The translations under genes were made by a program, and so were the position numbers. 49,577 nt of DNA, from assembly GCA_019117545.1 (NCBI GenBank), contig DWZN01000229.1, positions 1 through 49,577 on the forward strand, read 5' to 3'. The stretch is from Candidatus Brevibacterium intestinavium. GTDB taxonomy: Bacteria; Actinomycetota; Actinomycetes; Actinomycetales; Brevibacteriaceae. How positions within the stretch are numbered: position 1 is the stretch's first letter; each line of letters starts with the position of its first letter. This document shows, piece after piece, positions 1 to 7,428 of this stretch. The notes under the pieces were generated by a model. It had not been told where the DNA came from. It saw only the letters and a program-made list of their open reading frames with translations, and ran no database searches.

Positions 1-1068
1 GACTTCCGCCGCCGCGCGGGCGAACATCCCGATGGTGTGTGTGATCTGTCGATCGGCACGCCCGTCGATCCGACGCCCGAGGTCATCCGACGGGCCCTGT
101 CCGAGGCCGGAGACGCCCACGGCTACCCGACGACGGCCGGCACCACGGAGCTGCGCGAAGCCATCGCCGATTGGTACGAGATCTGGCACTCGGTCACTCT
201 GGACCCGGCCGCGGAGATCCTGCCCACCGTGGGATCGAAGGAGTTCGTGGCGTGGCTGCCGACTCTGCTGGGCCTGCGGCAGAGGGGACTGGCGGTGGCC
301 TGTCCGTCGGCGGCGTACCCGACCTATGAGATGGGTGCGACGATCGCCGGGGTCGACTGCGTGCGCCTCGATGCCGCCGAGGTCGCCGCGGGCGCCTCGC
401 TCGAGGGCATCGGCCTGCTGTGGATCAACACTCCGAGCAATCCGACCGGCGAGGTGCTCAGCACCGAGATCCTCGCCGAGGTCGTCGACCGTGCCCGGGC
501 CGCCGGAATCGTGCTCGCCTCGGACGAATGCTATGGACTGCTCAACTGGGAATCGAACGATCCCGCACCGAGTGTGCTCTCGGTCGCCGGGGAGTCCCGG
601 TCCGGAGTGCTCAGCGTCTACTCGATGTCGAAGCAGTCGAATCTCGCCGGCTACCGTGCCGCCTTCGTCGCCGGGGATGCCGACCTCATTGCCGATCTCA
701 CCCGCTCACGCAAGCACGCGGGGATGATCGTGCCCTTCCCGATCCAGGCGGCGATGATCGCGGGGCTCAGGGACACCGATCATGTGCTCGCCCAGAAGCA
801 GCTGTACCGCTCGCGCAGGAATCTGCTGCGCTCGGGTCTCGAGGACTTCGGGTTCCGCATCGATCATTCGACCGCCGGTCTCTACCTGTGGTCGACGACC
901 GGACAGAACTGCTGGGACTCCCTTGCCCGGCTCTCTGAGCTCGGCATCATCGCCGGGCCGGGGGAGTTCTACGGTGAGGCAGCCAGTGACCACGTGCGCA
1001 TCGCCCTGACCGCGACAGACGAGCGGATCGCGGCCGCTGCGAACAGACTCAGCCAAGCCGCAGGGTGA
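1..1068 (+). CDS. dapC: Succinyldiaminopimelate (N-succinyl-LL-DAP) aminotransferase, 5' end cut by window
   Basis: PLP-dependent fold-type I aminotransferase of the succinylase branch of lysine/diaminopimelate synthesis. The frame is open from base 1, and about a dozen N-terminal residues probably lie outside the window. Visible are the early DLSIGTPVDPTP loop, the NTPSNPTG motif, the SDECYG aspartate that binds the PLP pyridine nitrogen, and the PLP-lysine segment SMSKQSNLAGYRAAF, whose (S)KxSNLAGYR form is typical of actinobacterial DapC rather than aspartate aminotransferase. The C-terminal VRIAL arginine would bind the substrate carboxylate. dapD and dapE lie 2-3 kb downstream, which supports the pathway assignment. 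A GC-rich hairpin begins 28 bases after the stop. Confidence 0.87.
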   Translation, partial: DFRRRAGEHPDGVCDLSIGTPVDPTPEVIRRALSEAGDAHGYPTTAGTTELREAIADWYEIWHSVTLDPAAEILPTVGSKEFVAWLPTLLGLRQRGLAVACPSAAYPTYEMGATIAGVDCVRLDAAEVAAGASLEGIGLLWINTPSNPTGEVLSTEILAEVVDRARAAGIVLASDECYGLLNWESNDPAPSVLSVAGESRSGVLSVYSMSKQSNLAGYRAAFVAGDADLIADLTRSRKHAGMIVPFPIQAAMIAGLRDTDHVLAQKQLYRSRRNLLRSGLEDFGFRIDHSTAGLYLWSTTGQNCWDSLARLSELGIIAGPGEFYGEAASDHVRIALTATDERIAAAANRLSQAAG

Positions 1069-1095
1069 GGTTCGCCACCGGGCGAACGAGAGTGC

Positions 1096-1118
1096 GCGAT
1101 TCGCAGCATGCGAATCGC
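1096..1118 (+). terminator. Hairpin after dapC
   Basis: GCGATTCGCA, 3-base spacer, then its exact reverse complement TGCGAATCGC, starting 28 bases after the dapC stop. There is no T-run, so this is an actinobacterial-type hairpin terminator or possibly a protein-binding palindrome. Confidence 0.55.
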
Positions 1119-1257
1119 ATGAGTGGACGCGGCATGAGAGTCGGCCCCGAACGGCACGATGTGAGAATCGGCACTGTTCGGTGGTGGGAATAATGCTGTG
1201 GCCTCAAAGCGTTCTCCAAGGCGGCGCTTAGCCCCCATTCAGATAAAAAATGGGGTA

Positions 1258-1272
1258 TTTGACCAGGTCAAA
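1258..1272. promoter_or_regulatory. Perfect palindrome upstream of gltA, candidate operator
   Basis: TTTGACC-A-GGTCAAA is a perfect 7+1+7 inverted repeat 128 bases before the gltA start. Corynebacterial gltA is known to be controlled by several regulators (RamA, RamB, GlxR). This sequence does not match the GlxR consensus, so the binding factor is unknown. Confidence 0.45.
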
Positions 1273-1330
1273 CGTATTACCGATGGGTAGGTACCGGGTG
1301 CAGCGATTTTCTCATTGCCTCGGTTATCGG

Positions 1331-1336
1331 TAGTCT
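1331..1336 (+). promoter_or_regulatory. Probable -10 element of gltA
   Basis: TAGTCT is the same hexamer class found at many starts in this window. It predicts a transcript start near 1343 and a leader of about 57 bases. No clear -35 is seen. Confidence 0.4.
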
Positions 1337-1356
1337 TTGAAGGAACTGTGCAAGAC

Positions 1357-1377
1357 ACCTCAGGAAGTTCTTGAGGT
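1357..1377 (+). promoter_or_regulatory. Leader hairpin before gltA ribosome site
   Basis: ACCTCAGGAA-G-TTCTTGAGGT is a 21-base near-perfect palindrome (one G-T pair) ending 8 bases before the ribosome site GGTGAGGAG (1386-1394). The left arm CCTCA (1358-1362) can pair with TGAGG in its own right arm (1372-1376) or with TGAGG in the ribosome site (1388-1392), so it may switch between open and closed states. It could equally be a DNA operator. Confidence 0.4.
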
Positions 1378-1399
1378 ACGTCAACGGTGAGGAGATCGA

Positions 1400-2683
1400 A
1401 TGACTTCGGAGGCGAACCTCAGGATCGCTGACACGGAGCTGGCACTGCCCGAGGTGTCGGCGTCGGCGGGCAACAACGGATACCGTATCGGCTCTCTGCT
1501 GAAAGAGACCGGTTCGGTGACATACGACCCGGGGTTTGCCAACACCGCATCCACCTCATCGGCCATCACCTTCATCGACGGTGACGAAGGTGTCCTGCAG
1601 TATCGCGGCTATCCGATCGAACAGCTCGCCGAGCAGTCGAACTTCGTCGAAGTCTGCTACCTCCTCATCTACGGTGAACTGCCGACGCAGGAACAGTACG
1701 ATGCCTTCGATTCCCGCCTGCGCGGACATACGATCGTCCACGAGGATCTGCGGCGCTTCTTCCGTGCCTTCCCCTACGATGCTCATCCGATGCCCATGGT
1801 GGCAGCTGCGGTCGCGGCTTTGTCGACGTTCTACCAAGATGACCTCGATGTCTTTGACGAAGATCAGATCGACACCTCCTCGTTCCGTCTGCTCGCGAAG
1901 ATGCCGACGATCGCGGCTCTGTCCCATCGGAAGAACATGGGTCTGCCGGTCATCCACCCGGACAACTCGCTGAGCCTGGTCGAGAACTTCCTGCGCGTGA
2001 ACTTCGGCGTCCCCGCCGAGGAGTACGAGCCGGACCCGCTGGCCGTGAAGGCGATGGATCAGCTGTTCATCCTCCACGCCGATCACGAGCAGAACTGCTC
2101 GACGTCGACCGTCCGCCTCGTCGGATCCTCACAGGCCAATGTCTTCCAGTCGATCTCGGCCGGCGTCAACGCCCTGGCAGGACCACTGCACGGTGGTGCG
2201 AACTCCGCGGTGCTCGAGATGCTGCAGCAGATCGCTGCCTCCGATGACGGGCCGAAGAAGTTCATGGAGCGGGTGAAGAACAAGGAGGACGGGGTCCGTC
2301 TGATGGGCTTCGGTCACCGCGTGTACAAGAACTACGATCCGCGTGCGAAGATCATCAAGAAGACCGCTGACGAGGTCCTCGCCCGGTCCGGCGGAGATCC
2401 GCTGCTCGAGCTGGCTCAGCAGCTCGAGGAGATCGCATTGGCCGATGACTACTTCGTCGAGCGCAAGCTCTACCCGAACGTGGACTTCTACACGGGCCTG
2501 ATCTACAAAGCGCTCGGATTCCCGACGAACATGTTCACCGTGCTCTTCGCGGTCGGCCGTCTGCCCGGCTGGATTGCTCAGTGGCGCGAGATGATCAAGG
2601 ATCCCGAGACGCGGATCGGCCGTCCCCGCCAGATCTACACGGGTGCCCACTCCCGGAACTACACGGACATCAGCGACCGCTGA
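1400..2683 (+). CDS. gltA: Citrate synthase (type II, hexameric class)
   Basis: Condenses acetyl-CoA with oxaloacetate at TCA-cycle entry. The 427 residues match the family length. The catalytic triad is visible: H264 in GPLHGGAN, H306 in GFGHRVYK and D362 in PNVDFYTG. The GRLPGWIAQW segment near the C-terminus is also typical. The N-terminal beta-rich stretch (residues 1-60, ending ITFIDGDEGVLQYRGYPIEQ) is characteristic of bacterial type II enzymes. The ATG follows GGTGAGGAG at a good distance. It is monocistronic, with a strong terminator 14 bases after the stop and a palindrome-rich upstream region. Confidence 0.97.
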   Translation: MTSEANLRIADTELALPEVSASAGNNGYRIGSLLKETGSVTYDPGFANTASTSSAITFIDGDEGVLQYRGYPIEQLAEQSNFVEVCYLLIYGELPTQEQYDAFDSRLRGHTIVHEDLRRFFRAFPYDAHPMPMVAAAVAALSTFYQDDLDVFDEDQIDTSSFRLLAKMPTIAALSHRKNMGLPVIHPDNSLSLVENFLRVNFGVPAEEYEPDPLAVKAMDQLFILHADHEQNCSTSTVRLVGSSQANVFQSISAGVNALAGPLHGGANSAVLEMLQQIAASDDGPKKFMERVKNKEDGVRLMGFGHRVYKNYDPRAKIIKKTADEVLARSGGDPLLELAQQLEEIALADDYFVERKLYPNVDFYTGLIYKALGFPTNMFTVLFAVGRLPGWIAQWREMIKDPETRIGRPRQIYTGAHSRNYTDISDR

Positions 2684-2696
2684 GCCCTGTTGGTTC

Positions 2697-2743
2697 ACAC
2701 CGGCGCCGGAGCAGATTCGTCTGCCCGGCGCCGGTGTTCGTTT
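2697..2743 (+). terminator. Strong terminator after gltA
   Basis: A 13-bp perfect stem (2697-2709 with 2725-2737) is capped by a second 5-bp stem GCAGA/TCTGC closing on a TTCG tetraloop, followed by TCGTTTC. Confidence 0.9.
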
Positions 2744-3064
2744 CAGACCTCTGAGACCTCCAGCCTCACGTGAACTCCCGCCGTGCCACCGGCTGCATCC
2801 CTCACCGTTGCCGGCGCAGCGCTCCGTTGGTGGCAATAGTCTTCGGCAACGGCACACCGCCCTGCAGCAACGCAGGGGTGTGAGACGAACGCGTGGGCGT
2901 GGCGCGTGCTGGAGGGTGTCAGGCGGACAGGAGTGCGTGAGTGAGGCGCTGACGTGATGCGAACGAGGCCATGACGCTGGCGGGAGGAGCCATCACCGGC
3001 GGGGGAAGTCGCTTGCCAGCCTGCTGCGGGAAGCCACTCGAGCCGAGGCTGCGTGTGAATAGCG

Positions 3065-3093
3065 CGAGGGCGCGTTCAGAGAACGCGCCCTCG
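3065..3093. terminator. Bidirectional hairpin terminator downstream of dapD
   Basis: CGAGGGCGCGTTC, loop AGA, then the exact complement GAACGCGCCCTCG: a 13-bp perfect stem 72 bases past the dapD stop. Confidence 0.75.
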
Positions 3094-3165
3094 AAATCTC
3101 TTCACCACCGAGGCAACGCACGATGGCAGACCGGTTCTGCGCGCCCAGCGACGCGCGCCGGATGA

Positions 3166-4110
3166 TCAGTGCAGGTCGGGGTTGAGCTCGATGCCCTTGG
3201 AGTCGCGGGCGATGGCCTCGACGGTGCCGGTGACCGAGTTGCGGCGGAAGAGGATGTTGTTCTGTCCGCTGAGTTCGGCCGCCTTGACCACGGCGTTGTC
3301 CTCGCCGGGCACGGTCACTCGCGTACCCGCGGTGAGGTAGAGGCCCGCCTCGACGATGCAGTCGTCACCGATGGAGATGCCGACACCGGCGTTGGCGCCC
3401 AACAGGCTGCTGGAGCCGATGGAGATGCGGTGGGTGCCGCCACCGGAGAGCGTGCCCATGATGGACGCGCCGCCGCCGATGTCCGAGCCGTCGCCGACGA
3501 CGACGCCCTGCGAGATGCGTCCTTCGACCATGGCCGATCCCAGAGTGCCGGCGTTGTAGTTGACGAAGCCCTCGTGCATCACGGTCGTGCCGGAGGCCAG
3601 ATGAGCGCCGAGGCGGACACGGTCGGCATCGGCGATGCGGACCCCGGAGGGGATGACGAAGTCGGTCATGCGCGGGAACTTGTCGAGTCCGTAGACGGCC
3701 ACGGGCCCGCGTGCGAGCAGCTTGGCGCGAGTGGCTTCGAAGTCCTCCGTCGAGCAGGCTCCGAAGGAGGTCCAGACGACGTTCGAGATATGACCGAAGA
3801 TCCCATCGAGGTTGACGTCATTGGGAGTGACCAACCGCTGGGAGAGGGCATGCAGGCGCAGATAGACATCCGCCGCCGAGGCGGGGCCGACGTCGAGATC
3901 GATCGTGGTGGTGACCACCTCGGTGCGGGTGCCGCGGGCCTCGTCAGTGCCCACGAGGGCATCGAGACCGTCGTTGGCGGCGCGAGCGGTCGCGGCCGCC
4001 TCGGCGGCTTCAGCGGTCTCGCCCGTGCTCAGCGCCGGGTACCAGACGGAGAGGACGATGTCGGAATGGATCGTGGCAAGTCCACGTGCGGAAACAATGC
4101 GTTCTGTCAT
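3166..4110 (-). CDS. dapD: 2,3,4,5-tetrahydropyridine-2,6-dicarboxylate N-succinyltransferase
   Basis: Adds succinate to tetrahydrodipicolinate in the succinylase lysine/DAP branch. The 314 residues fit the long actinobacterial DapD class. The C-terminal half is a left-handed beta-helix of imperfect hexapeptides (for example [20 protein letters not shown] and [20 protein letters not shown]). The conserved [14 protein letters not shown] segment, which contributes to the active site, precedes it. The start ATG lies 6 bases after a TAAGCT -10, so the message is probably leaderless. It is divergent from dapE across 42 bases, so both promoters overlap the same short spacer. Confidence 0.94.
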   Translation of the reverse strand: MTERIVSARGLATIHSDIVLSVWYPALSTGETAEAAEAAATARAANDGLDALVGTDEARGTRTEVVTTTIDLDVGPASAADVYLRLHALSQRLVTPNDVNLDGIFGHISNVVWTSFGACSTEDFEATRAKLLARGPVAVYGLDKFPRMTDFVIPSGVRIADADRVRLGAHLASGTTVMHEGFVNYNAGTLGSAMVEGRISQGVVVGDGSDIGGGASIMGTLSGGGTHRISIGSSSLLGANAGVGISIGDDCIVEAGLYLTAGTRVTVPGEDNAVVKAAELSGQNNILFRRNSVTGTVEAIARDSKGIELNPDLH

Positions 4111-4116
4111 GCCTCA

Positions 4117-4122
4117 AGCTTA
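4117..4122 (-). promoter_or_regulatory. Leaderless -10 of dapD
   Basis: TAAGCT on the minus strand, 6 bases before the ATG at 4110. It shares the 42-base divergent spacer with the dapE promoter. Confidence 0.6.
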
Positions 4123-4139
4123 GTCGGAGACGGCAGTAC

Positions 4140-4145
4140 TAGGCT
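4140..4145 (+). promoter_or_regulatory. Leaderless -10 of dapE
   Basis: TAGGCT ends 7 bases before the ATG at 4153, placing the predicted transcript start on the start codon. Confidence 0.6.
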
Positions 4146-4152
4146 AAGGGAC

Positions 4153-5319
4153 ATGACTGTCGATCCATCTGCTGAGACTGAATCCACCTTCGCGCCCACC
4201 GACGAACTCGGGGGGTACCTGTCCGGCGCACTCGATGACCCGGCCGAGCTCACGGGCCGTCTGTGCGCCATCGAATCCGTCTCCGGAAACGAAACGGCTC
4301 TGGCCGATGCCGTCGTCGAGGTGCTCGAGACGATCAGCGCAGGACCGGGCCCCGACCTCGAGATCCTGCGCGACGGCGATACGATCGTCGCCCGGACCGA
4401 CCTCGGCCGAACCGAGCGGATCGTGGTCGCCGGTCATCTCGACACCGTTCCCGTCGAGCAGAACCTGCCGCCCGTGCGCACCAGGATGACCGGACAGGAC
4501 TACCCCGCCGACGAGGTGATCTGGGGGCGCGGAGCCTGCGATATGAAGGCCGGAGTGGCCATGCAGCTCGTCACGGCCGCGGCCCTGCGCGAGCCCGGTC
4601 GGGACGTCAGCTGGGTCTTCTACGACCACGAGGAGGTCGACGCCTCGCTCAACGGACTCGGCCGGGTCGCCCGCAACCACCCGGACTGGCTGGCCGGTGA
4701 CTTCGCGATCCTCGGCGAACCGTCGAACGCCACGGTCGAAGGCGGCTGCAACGGCACGATGCGCGTCGACGTCACCACCACGGGTGTTCGGGCCCACTCG
4801 GCCCGGGCCTTCATGGGCGTCAACGCCATCCACGCCGCAGCCGAGGTATTGTCCCGACTGGCCGCGCACGAGACGGGTTCCGTGACCGTCGACGGACTCG
4901 ACTACCAGGAGTCGCTGTCGGCGGTGAACATCAGCGGCGGAGTCGCCGGCAACGTCGTGCCCGATGAGTGCCGTGTGTCCGTGAACTACCGGTTCGCCCC
5001 GAACAAGTCGGCGGCCGAAGCCGAAGAGTTCCTGCGCGAGTTCTTCACCGGATTCGACGTCGTCGTCACCGATGCGGCCGAAGGCGCCCGGCCGGGCCTC
5101 GACCGCCCGATCGCCCAGGAATTCATCGACACGCTGGGACTGTCGCCTGCCCCGAAGCTCGGCTGGACCGATGTCTCACGGTTCAGCTCCCTCGGCGTGC
5201 CGGCGGTGAACTTCGGACCGGGCAACCCGCTGTTCGCCCACAAATCGGATGAGCATGTCTCAGTCGCCGAGGTGGAGCGGGCCGCCCGCACCCTGCGCAG
5301 CTACCTCGAAGGCCGGTGA
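4153..5319 (+). CDS. dapE: Succinyl-diaminopimelate desuccinylase
   Basis: M20-family di-zinc hydrolase that removes succinate from N-succinyl-LL-DAP. The 388 residues carry the ligand motifs in order: VVAGHLDTVP (His, Asp), WGRGACDMKAG (bridging Asp), YDHEEVDAS (catalytic and ligand Glu), ILGEPSN and the late HKSDEHVSV His. The frame stays open far upstream on the strand opposite dapD, but the real start is fixed at 4153 by MTVDPSAETES and by the -10 placed 7 bases before it. The stop overlaps the next gene's GTG by four bases (GTGA), so it starts a dapE-LOG-folP2-like operon. Confidence 0.94.
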   Translation: MTVDPSAETESTFAPTDELGGYLSGALDDPAELTGRLCAIESVSGNETALADAVVEVLETISAGPGPDLEILRDGDTIVARTDLGRTERIVVAGHLDTVPVEQNLPPVRTRMTGQDYPADEVIWGRGACDMKAGVAMQLVTAAALREPGRDVSWVFYDHEEVDASLNGLGRVARNHPDWLAGDFAILGEPSNATVEGGCNGTMRVDVTTTGVRAHSARAFMGVNAIHAAAEVLSRLAAHETGSVTVDGLDYQESLSAVNISGGVAGNVVPDECRVSVNYRFAPNKSAAEAEEFLREFFTGFDVVVTDAAEGARPGLDRPIAQEFIDTLGLSPAPKLGWTDVSRFSSLGVPAVNFGPGNPLFAHKSDEHVSVAEVERAARTLRSYLEGR

Positions 5320-6119
5320 GGACGATGGCCGACAAAGGAGAGCCCGCTTCGACCCCATCACGCGGCTTCTACCGGAAGGGGCCGCTGCGTCTGCGCGGTG
5401 ACCAGGTGCCGGAGGCGACGGCGGATCAGCGTCTGCTCGACCGCGGTTCGGGGGCCGCCTGGGCGCACGAGGATCCGTGGCGGGTGATGCGCATCCAGGC
5501 CGAGTTCGTCGAGGGCTTCGGCACGCTGGCCGAGGTCGGCCCGGCCGTGTGCCTCTTCGGCTCCGCCCGCCTGCACGCGGACACTCAGGTCTATGCCGAC
5601 GCCCGTGAGATCGCGCGCCGACTCGCCGAGGCGGGAAACGCCATCATCACCGGCGGTGGGCCGGGCATCATGGAAGCCGGCAACCTCGGTGCCGTCGACG
5701 GCGGGGGAGTGTCCATCGGCTTGGGCATCGAGCTGCCCTTCGAGACCGGGCTGAACGACCACGTCGAACTCGGGGTGAACTTCCGCTACTTCTTCGTGCG
5801 CAAGACGATGTTTCTCAAGTATTCGCGCGCCTTCGTCGTCATGCCCGGCGGCTACGGCACGCTCGATGAGCTGTTCGAAGCGCTGACCATGGTGCAGACG
5901 GGCAAAGTGACATCATTCCCGATCGTCCTCTTCGGCCGCAGCTATTGGCAGGGGCTCATCGACTGGCTGTCCGAGGCCCCGCTGGCGACGGGCACGATCG
6001 GTCGGCCCGACCTGTCGATGTTCACGCTCACCGACGACATCGACGAAGTCGTGGCCGCGATCGCGCCGGGGCCGCCGGAGACGGGGCCCGACTCCGGCCG
6101 GGCGGGGAGCCGTTCGTGA
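5316..6119 (+). CDS. LOG-family (TIGR00730) Rossmann protein, possible cytokinin-nucleoside-5'-monophosphate phosphoribohydrolase
   Basis: 267 residues with the LOG hallmarks GGGPGIMEAGNLGA and PGGYGTLDELFEAL, the PGGxGTxxE nucleotide-binding and catalytic motif. Family members hydrolyse N6-modified or plain AMP to the base and ribose-5-phosphate. In M. tuberculosis the syntenic Rv1205 makes cytokinin. An N-terminal extension of about 80 residues before the Rossmann core (CLFGSARL) is usual for the long actinobacterial subgroup. The GTG at 5316 overlaps the dapE stop, and the ATG at 5325, just after GTGAGG, is an equally good start. The stop overlaps the next gene's GTG. Confidence 0.83.
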   Translation: MRTMADKGEPASTPSRGFYRKGPLRLRGDQVPEATADQRLLDRGSGAAWAHEDPWRVMRIQAEFVEGFGTLAEVGPAVCLFGSARLHADTQVYADAREIARRLAEAGNAIITGGGPGIMEAGNLGAVDGGGVSIGLGIELPFETGLNDHVELGVNFRYFFVRKTMFLKYSRAFVVMPGGYGTLDELFEALTMVQTGKVTSFPIVLFGRSYWQGLIDWLSEAPLATGTIGRPDLSMFTLTDDIDEVVAAIAPGPPETGPDSGRAGSRS

Positions 6120-7015
6120 AGGACAGCAGCCTCACCCAGTCGGCACCTGCATCCCGCGATCTCGGGCAGGCACGGGCCGGGTCACCGGCGATCATGGCCG
6201 TGATCAACCGCACGACCGATTCGTTCTACGAATCCGCCGCGACACTCGACGAAGCCATCGCCGCCGTGGAGGCCGCTGCCGCCGACGGCGCCCAGATCGT
6301 CGATATCGGGGGAGTGCGAGCCGGACGTGGTCGGGAGATCTCCGTGGCCGAGGAGATCGACCGCGTGTGCCCGACCATCGAAGCCGTCGCCGCCGCCCAC
6401 CCGCAGGTGCTCATCAGCGTCGACACATGGCGTCATGAGGTCGCCGACGCCGCCTGCCGCGCCGGTGCCGGTCTGCTCAACGACACGTGGGCCGGAACCG
6501 ATCCGAAGGTCGCCGAGGTGGCCGCCGCCCACGACGCCGGCATCGTCTGCTCCCACACCGGAGGGCTCAACCCGCGCACGGACGCCCACCGCAACCGGTA
6601 CGGACTGCACGCGGCAGAGATCGTCGACCGGACCCTGGCCGGGGTCCTCGACCTCGCCTCGGCCGCCCGCGCCGCCGGTGTGCCCGAAGACCGGATCATC
6701 ATCGACCCGACTCCGGATTTCGGGAAGAACACCTACCAGTCGCTGCGCCTGCTGCGTGATCTCGACCGGTTCGTCGACACGGGGTACCCGGTGCTGCTCG
6801 CGGTCTCACGCAAGGACTTCGTCGGAGAGGCGATCGGCGATGTGCCCCCGCAGGATCGACTGCACGGGACCATCGCCGCGACCGCACTGGCCGTCGAGCG
6901 GGGTGCGGCGATGATCCGCACCCATGATGTCCGCGCCACCGCCGACGCCATCGCCGTGACCCTGGCGATCACCGGCGAAGCCGAACCGAAACACACCGTG
7001 CGCGGCCTGCGCTGA
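6116..7015 (+). CDS. Dihydropteroate synthase homologue (FolP2-like)
   Basis: 299-residue TIM-barrel protein of the DHPS family, starting at a GTG that overlaps the upstream stop (GTGA). Family segments are recognisable: MAVINRTTDSFYE at the first strand, VDIGGVRAGRG at the pterin loop, SVDTWRHEVADAA, NDTWAG, DPTPDFGKNTYQSL and AVSRKDFVGEA, then a final MIRTHDVRAT. The NRTTDSFYE form, in place of NVTPDSFSDGG, is that of mycobacterial FolP2 (Rv1207), reported not to be the folate-pathway DHPS. Its place after a LOG gene repeats that synteny. The true folP is probably elsewhere in the genome, and the substrate is unknown. Confidence 0.8.
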   Translation: MKDSSLTQSAPASRDLGQARAGSPAIMAVINRTTDSFYESAATLDEAIAAVEAAAADGAQIVDIGGVRAGRGREISVAEEIDRVCPTIEAVAAAHPQVLISVDTWRHEVADAACRAGAGLLNDTWAGTDPKVAEVAAAHDAGIVCSHTGGLNPRTDAHRNRYGLHAAEIVDRTLAGVLDLASAARAAGVPEDRIIIDPTPDFGKNTYQSLRLLRDLDRFVDTGYPVLLAVSRKDFVGEAIGDVPPQDRLHGTIAATALAVERGAAMIRTHDVRATADAIAVTLAITGEAEPKHTVRGLR

Positions 7016-7050
7016 GCCGACCGGACGATCGACTGTGCGAAAATGAGTCC

Positions 7051-7428
7051 ATGCCTGTGTGGATTGTGATCGGTGTCGCGGCCGCGATCTTCGTCCTCGT
7101 ATTCGTCGTCGCGGCCACCTTCAACGTCTTCTCCGCCGAGACCGTCGACGAGGCCGAAGAGCGATGGACCGGCCTGCCCGAAGGATTCACCGGAGCGGAT
7201 CTTGAGACCGTGACCTTCCGGCCGGCGCTGCGCGGCTACCGGATGGAAGACGTCGATCAGGCGATGCAGATCCTGCGCGAGCGCCTGGACGAACTCGAAT
7301 CGGCAGCCGACGTCGAGCCCGCCGAATCCGCGAACGGCGCCGCCGGCGCGGCGAGCGAAGCCGTCGGTGCGGCGAGCGAGGCGGCGACTTCCGCCGACGC
7401 CGAGGAAACGGCCGCCGGACCGCGATGA
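7051..7428 (+). CDS. Small membrane-anchored DivIVA-domain protein
   Basis: 125 residues: one N-terminal membrane helix (PVWIVIGVAAAIFVLVFVVA), a short linker, then a DivIVA-type motif (TFRPALRGYRMEDVDQAMQ, about residues 60-80), a short coiled coil (ILRERLDELE) and an Ala/Glu-rich low-complexity tail. The FRxxxRGYxxxxVD core is the crescentin-like DivIVA signature seen in Rv1209 and similar proteins beside folP2. It is probably a minor cell-pole or envelope protein, with no tested function. Its stop overlaps the next ATG by four bases (ATGA). Confidence 0.75.
   Translation: MPVWIVIGVAAAIFVLVFVVAATFNVFSAETVDEAEERWTGLPEGFTGADLETVTFRPALRGYRMEDVDQAMQILRERLDELESAADVEPAESANGAAGAASEAVGAASEAATSADAEETAAGPR

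Larger units (their letters stand above)
1069..1399. other. dapC-gltA intergenic region (331 bases), regulatory only
   Basis: No convincing ORF. It holds, in order, a perfect 10-bp-stem hairpin (1096-1118), a 7-bp-stem hairpin with an A-rich loop (CCCCATT at 1233-1239, AATGGGG at 1249-1255), a perfect 15-base palindrome (1258-1272), a TAGTCT -10-like hexamer (1331-1336), and a near-perfect 21-base palindrome just ahead of the gltA ribosome site (1357-1377). Confidence 0.7.
2684..3165. other. gltA-dapD intergenic region (482 bases)
   Basis: It starts with the gltA terminator (2697-2743) and ends with a bidirectional hairpin (3065-3093) serving dapD. Between them no ORF has a ribosome site or recognisable product. 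An isolated TAGTCT (2837-2842) precedes a bulged hairpin (2853-2882), which leaves open a short noncoding transcript ending at the 3065 hairpin. This is weak evidence. Confidence 0.5.

Noticed and set aside
3169..4152. Long open frame on the + strand across dapD, continuous with dapE
   Set aside because: It is the complement of dapD, which has clear hexapeptide repeats. The dapE-like protein begins only at 4153, where a -10 is also placed, so the extension is a GC-skew artefact.
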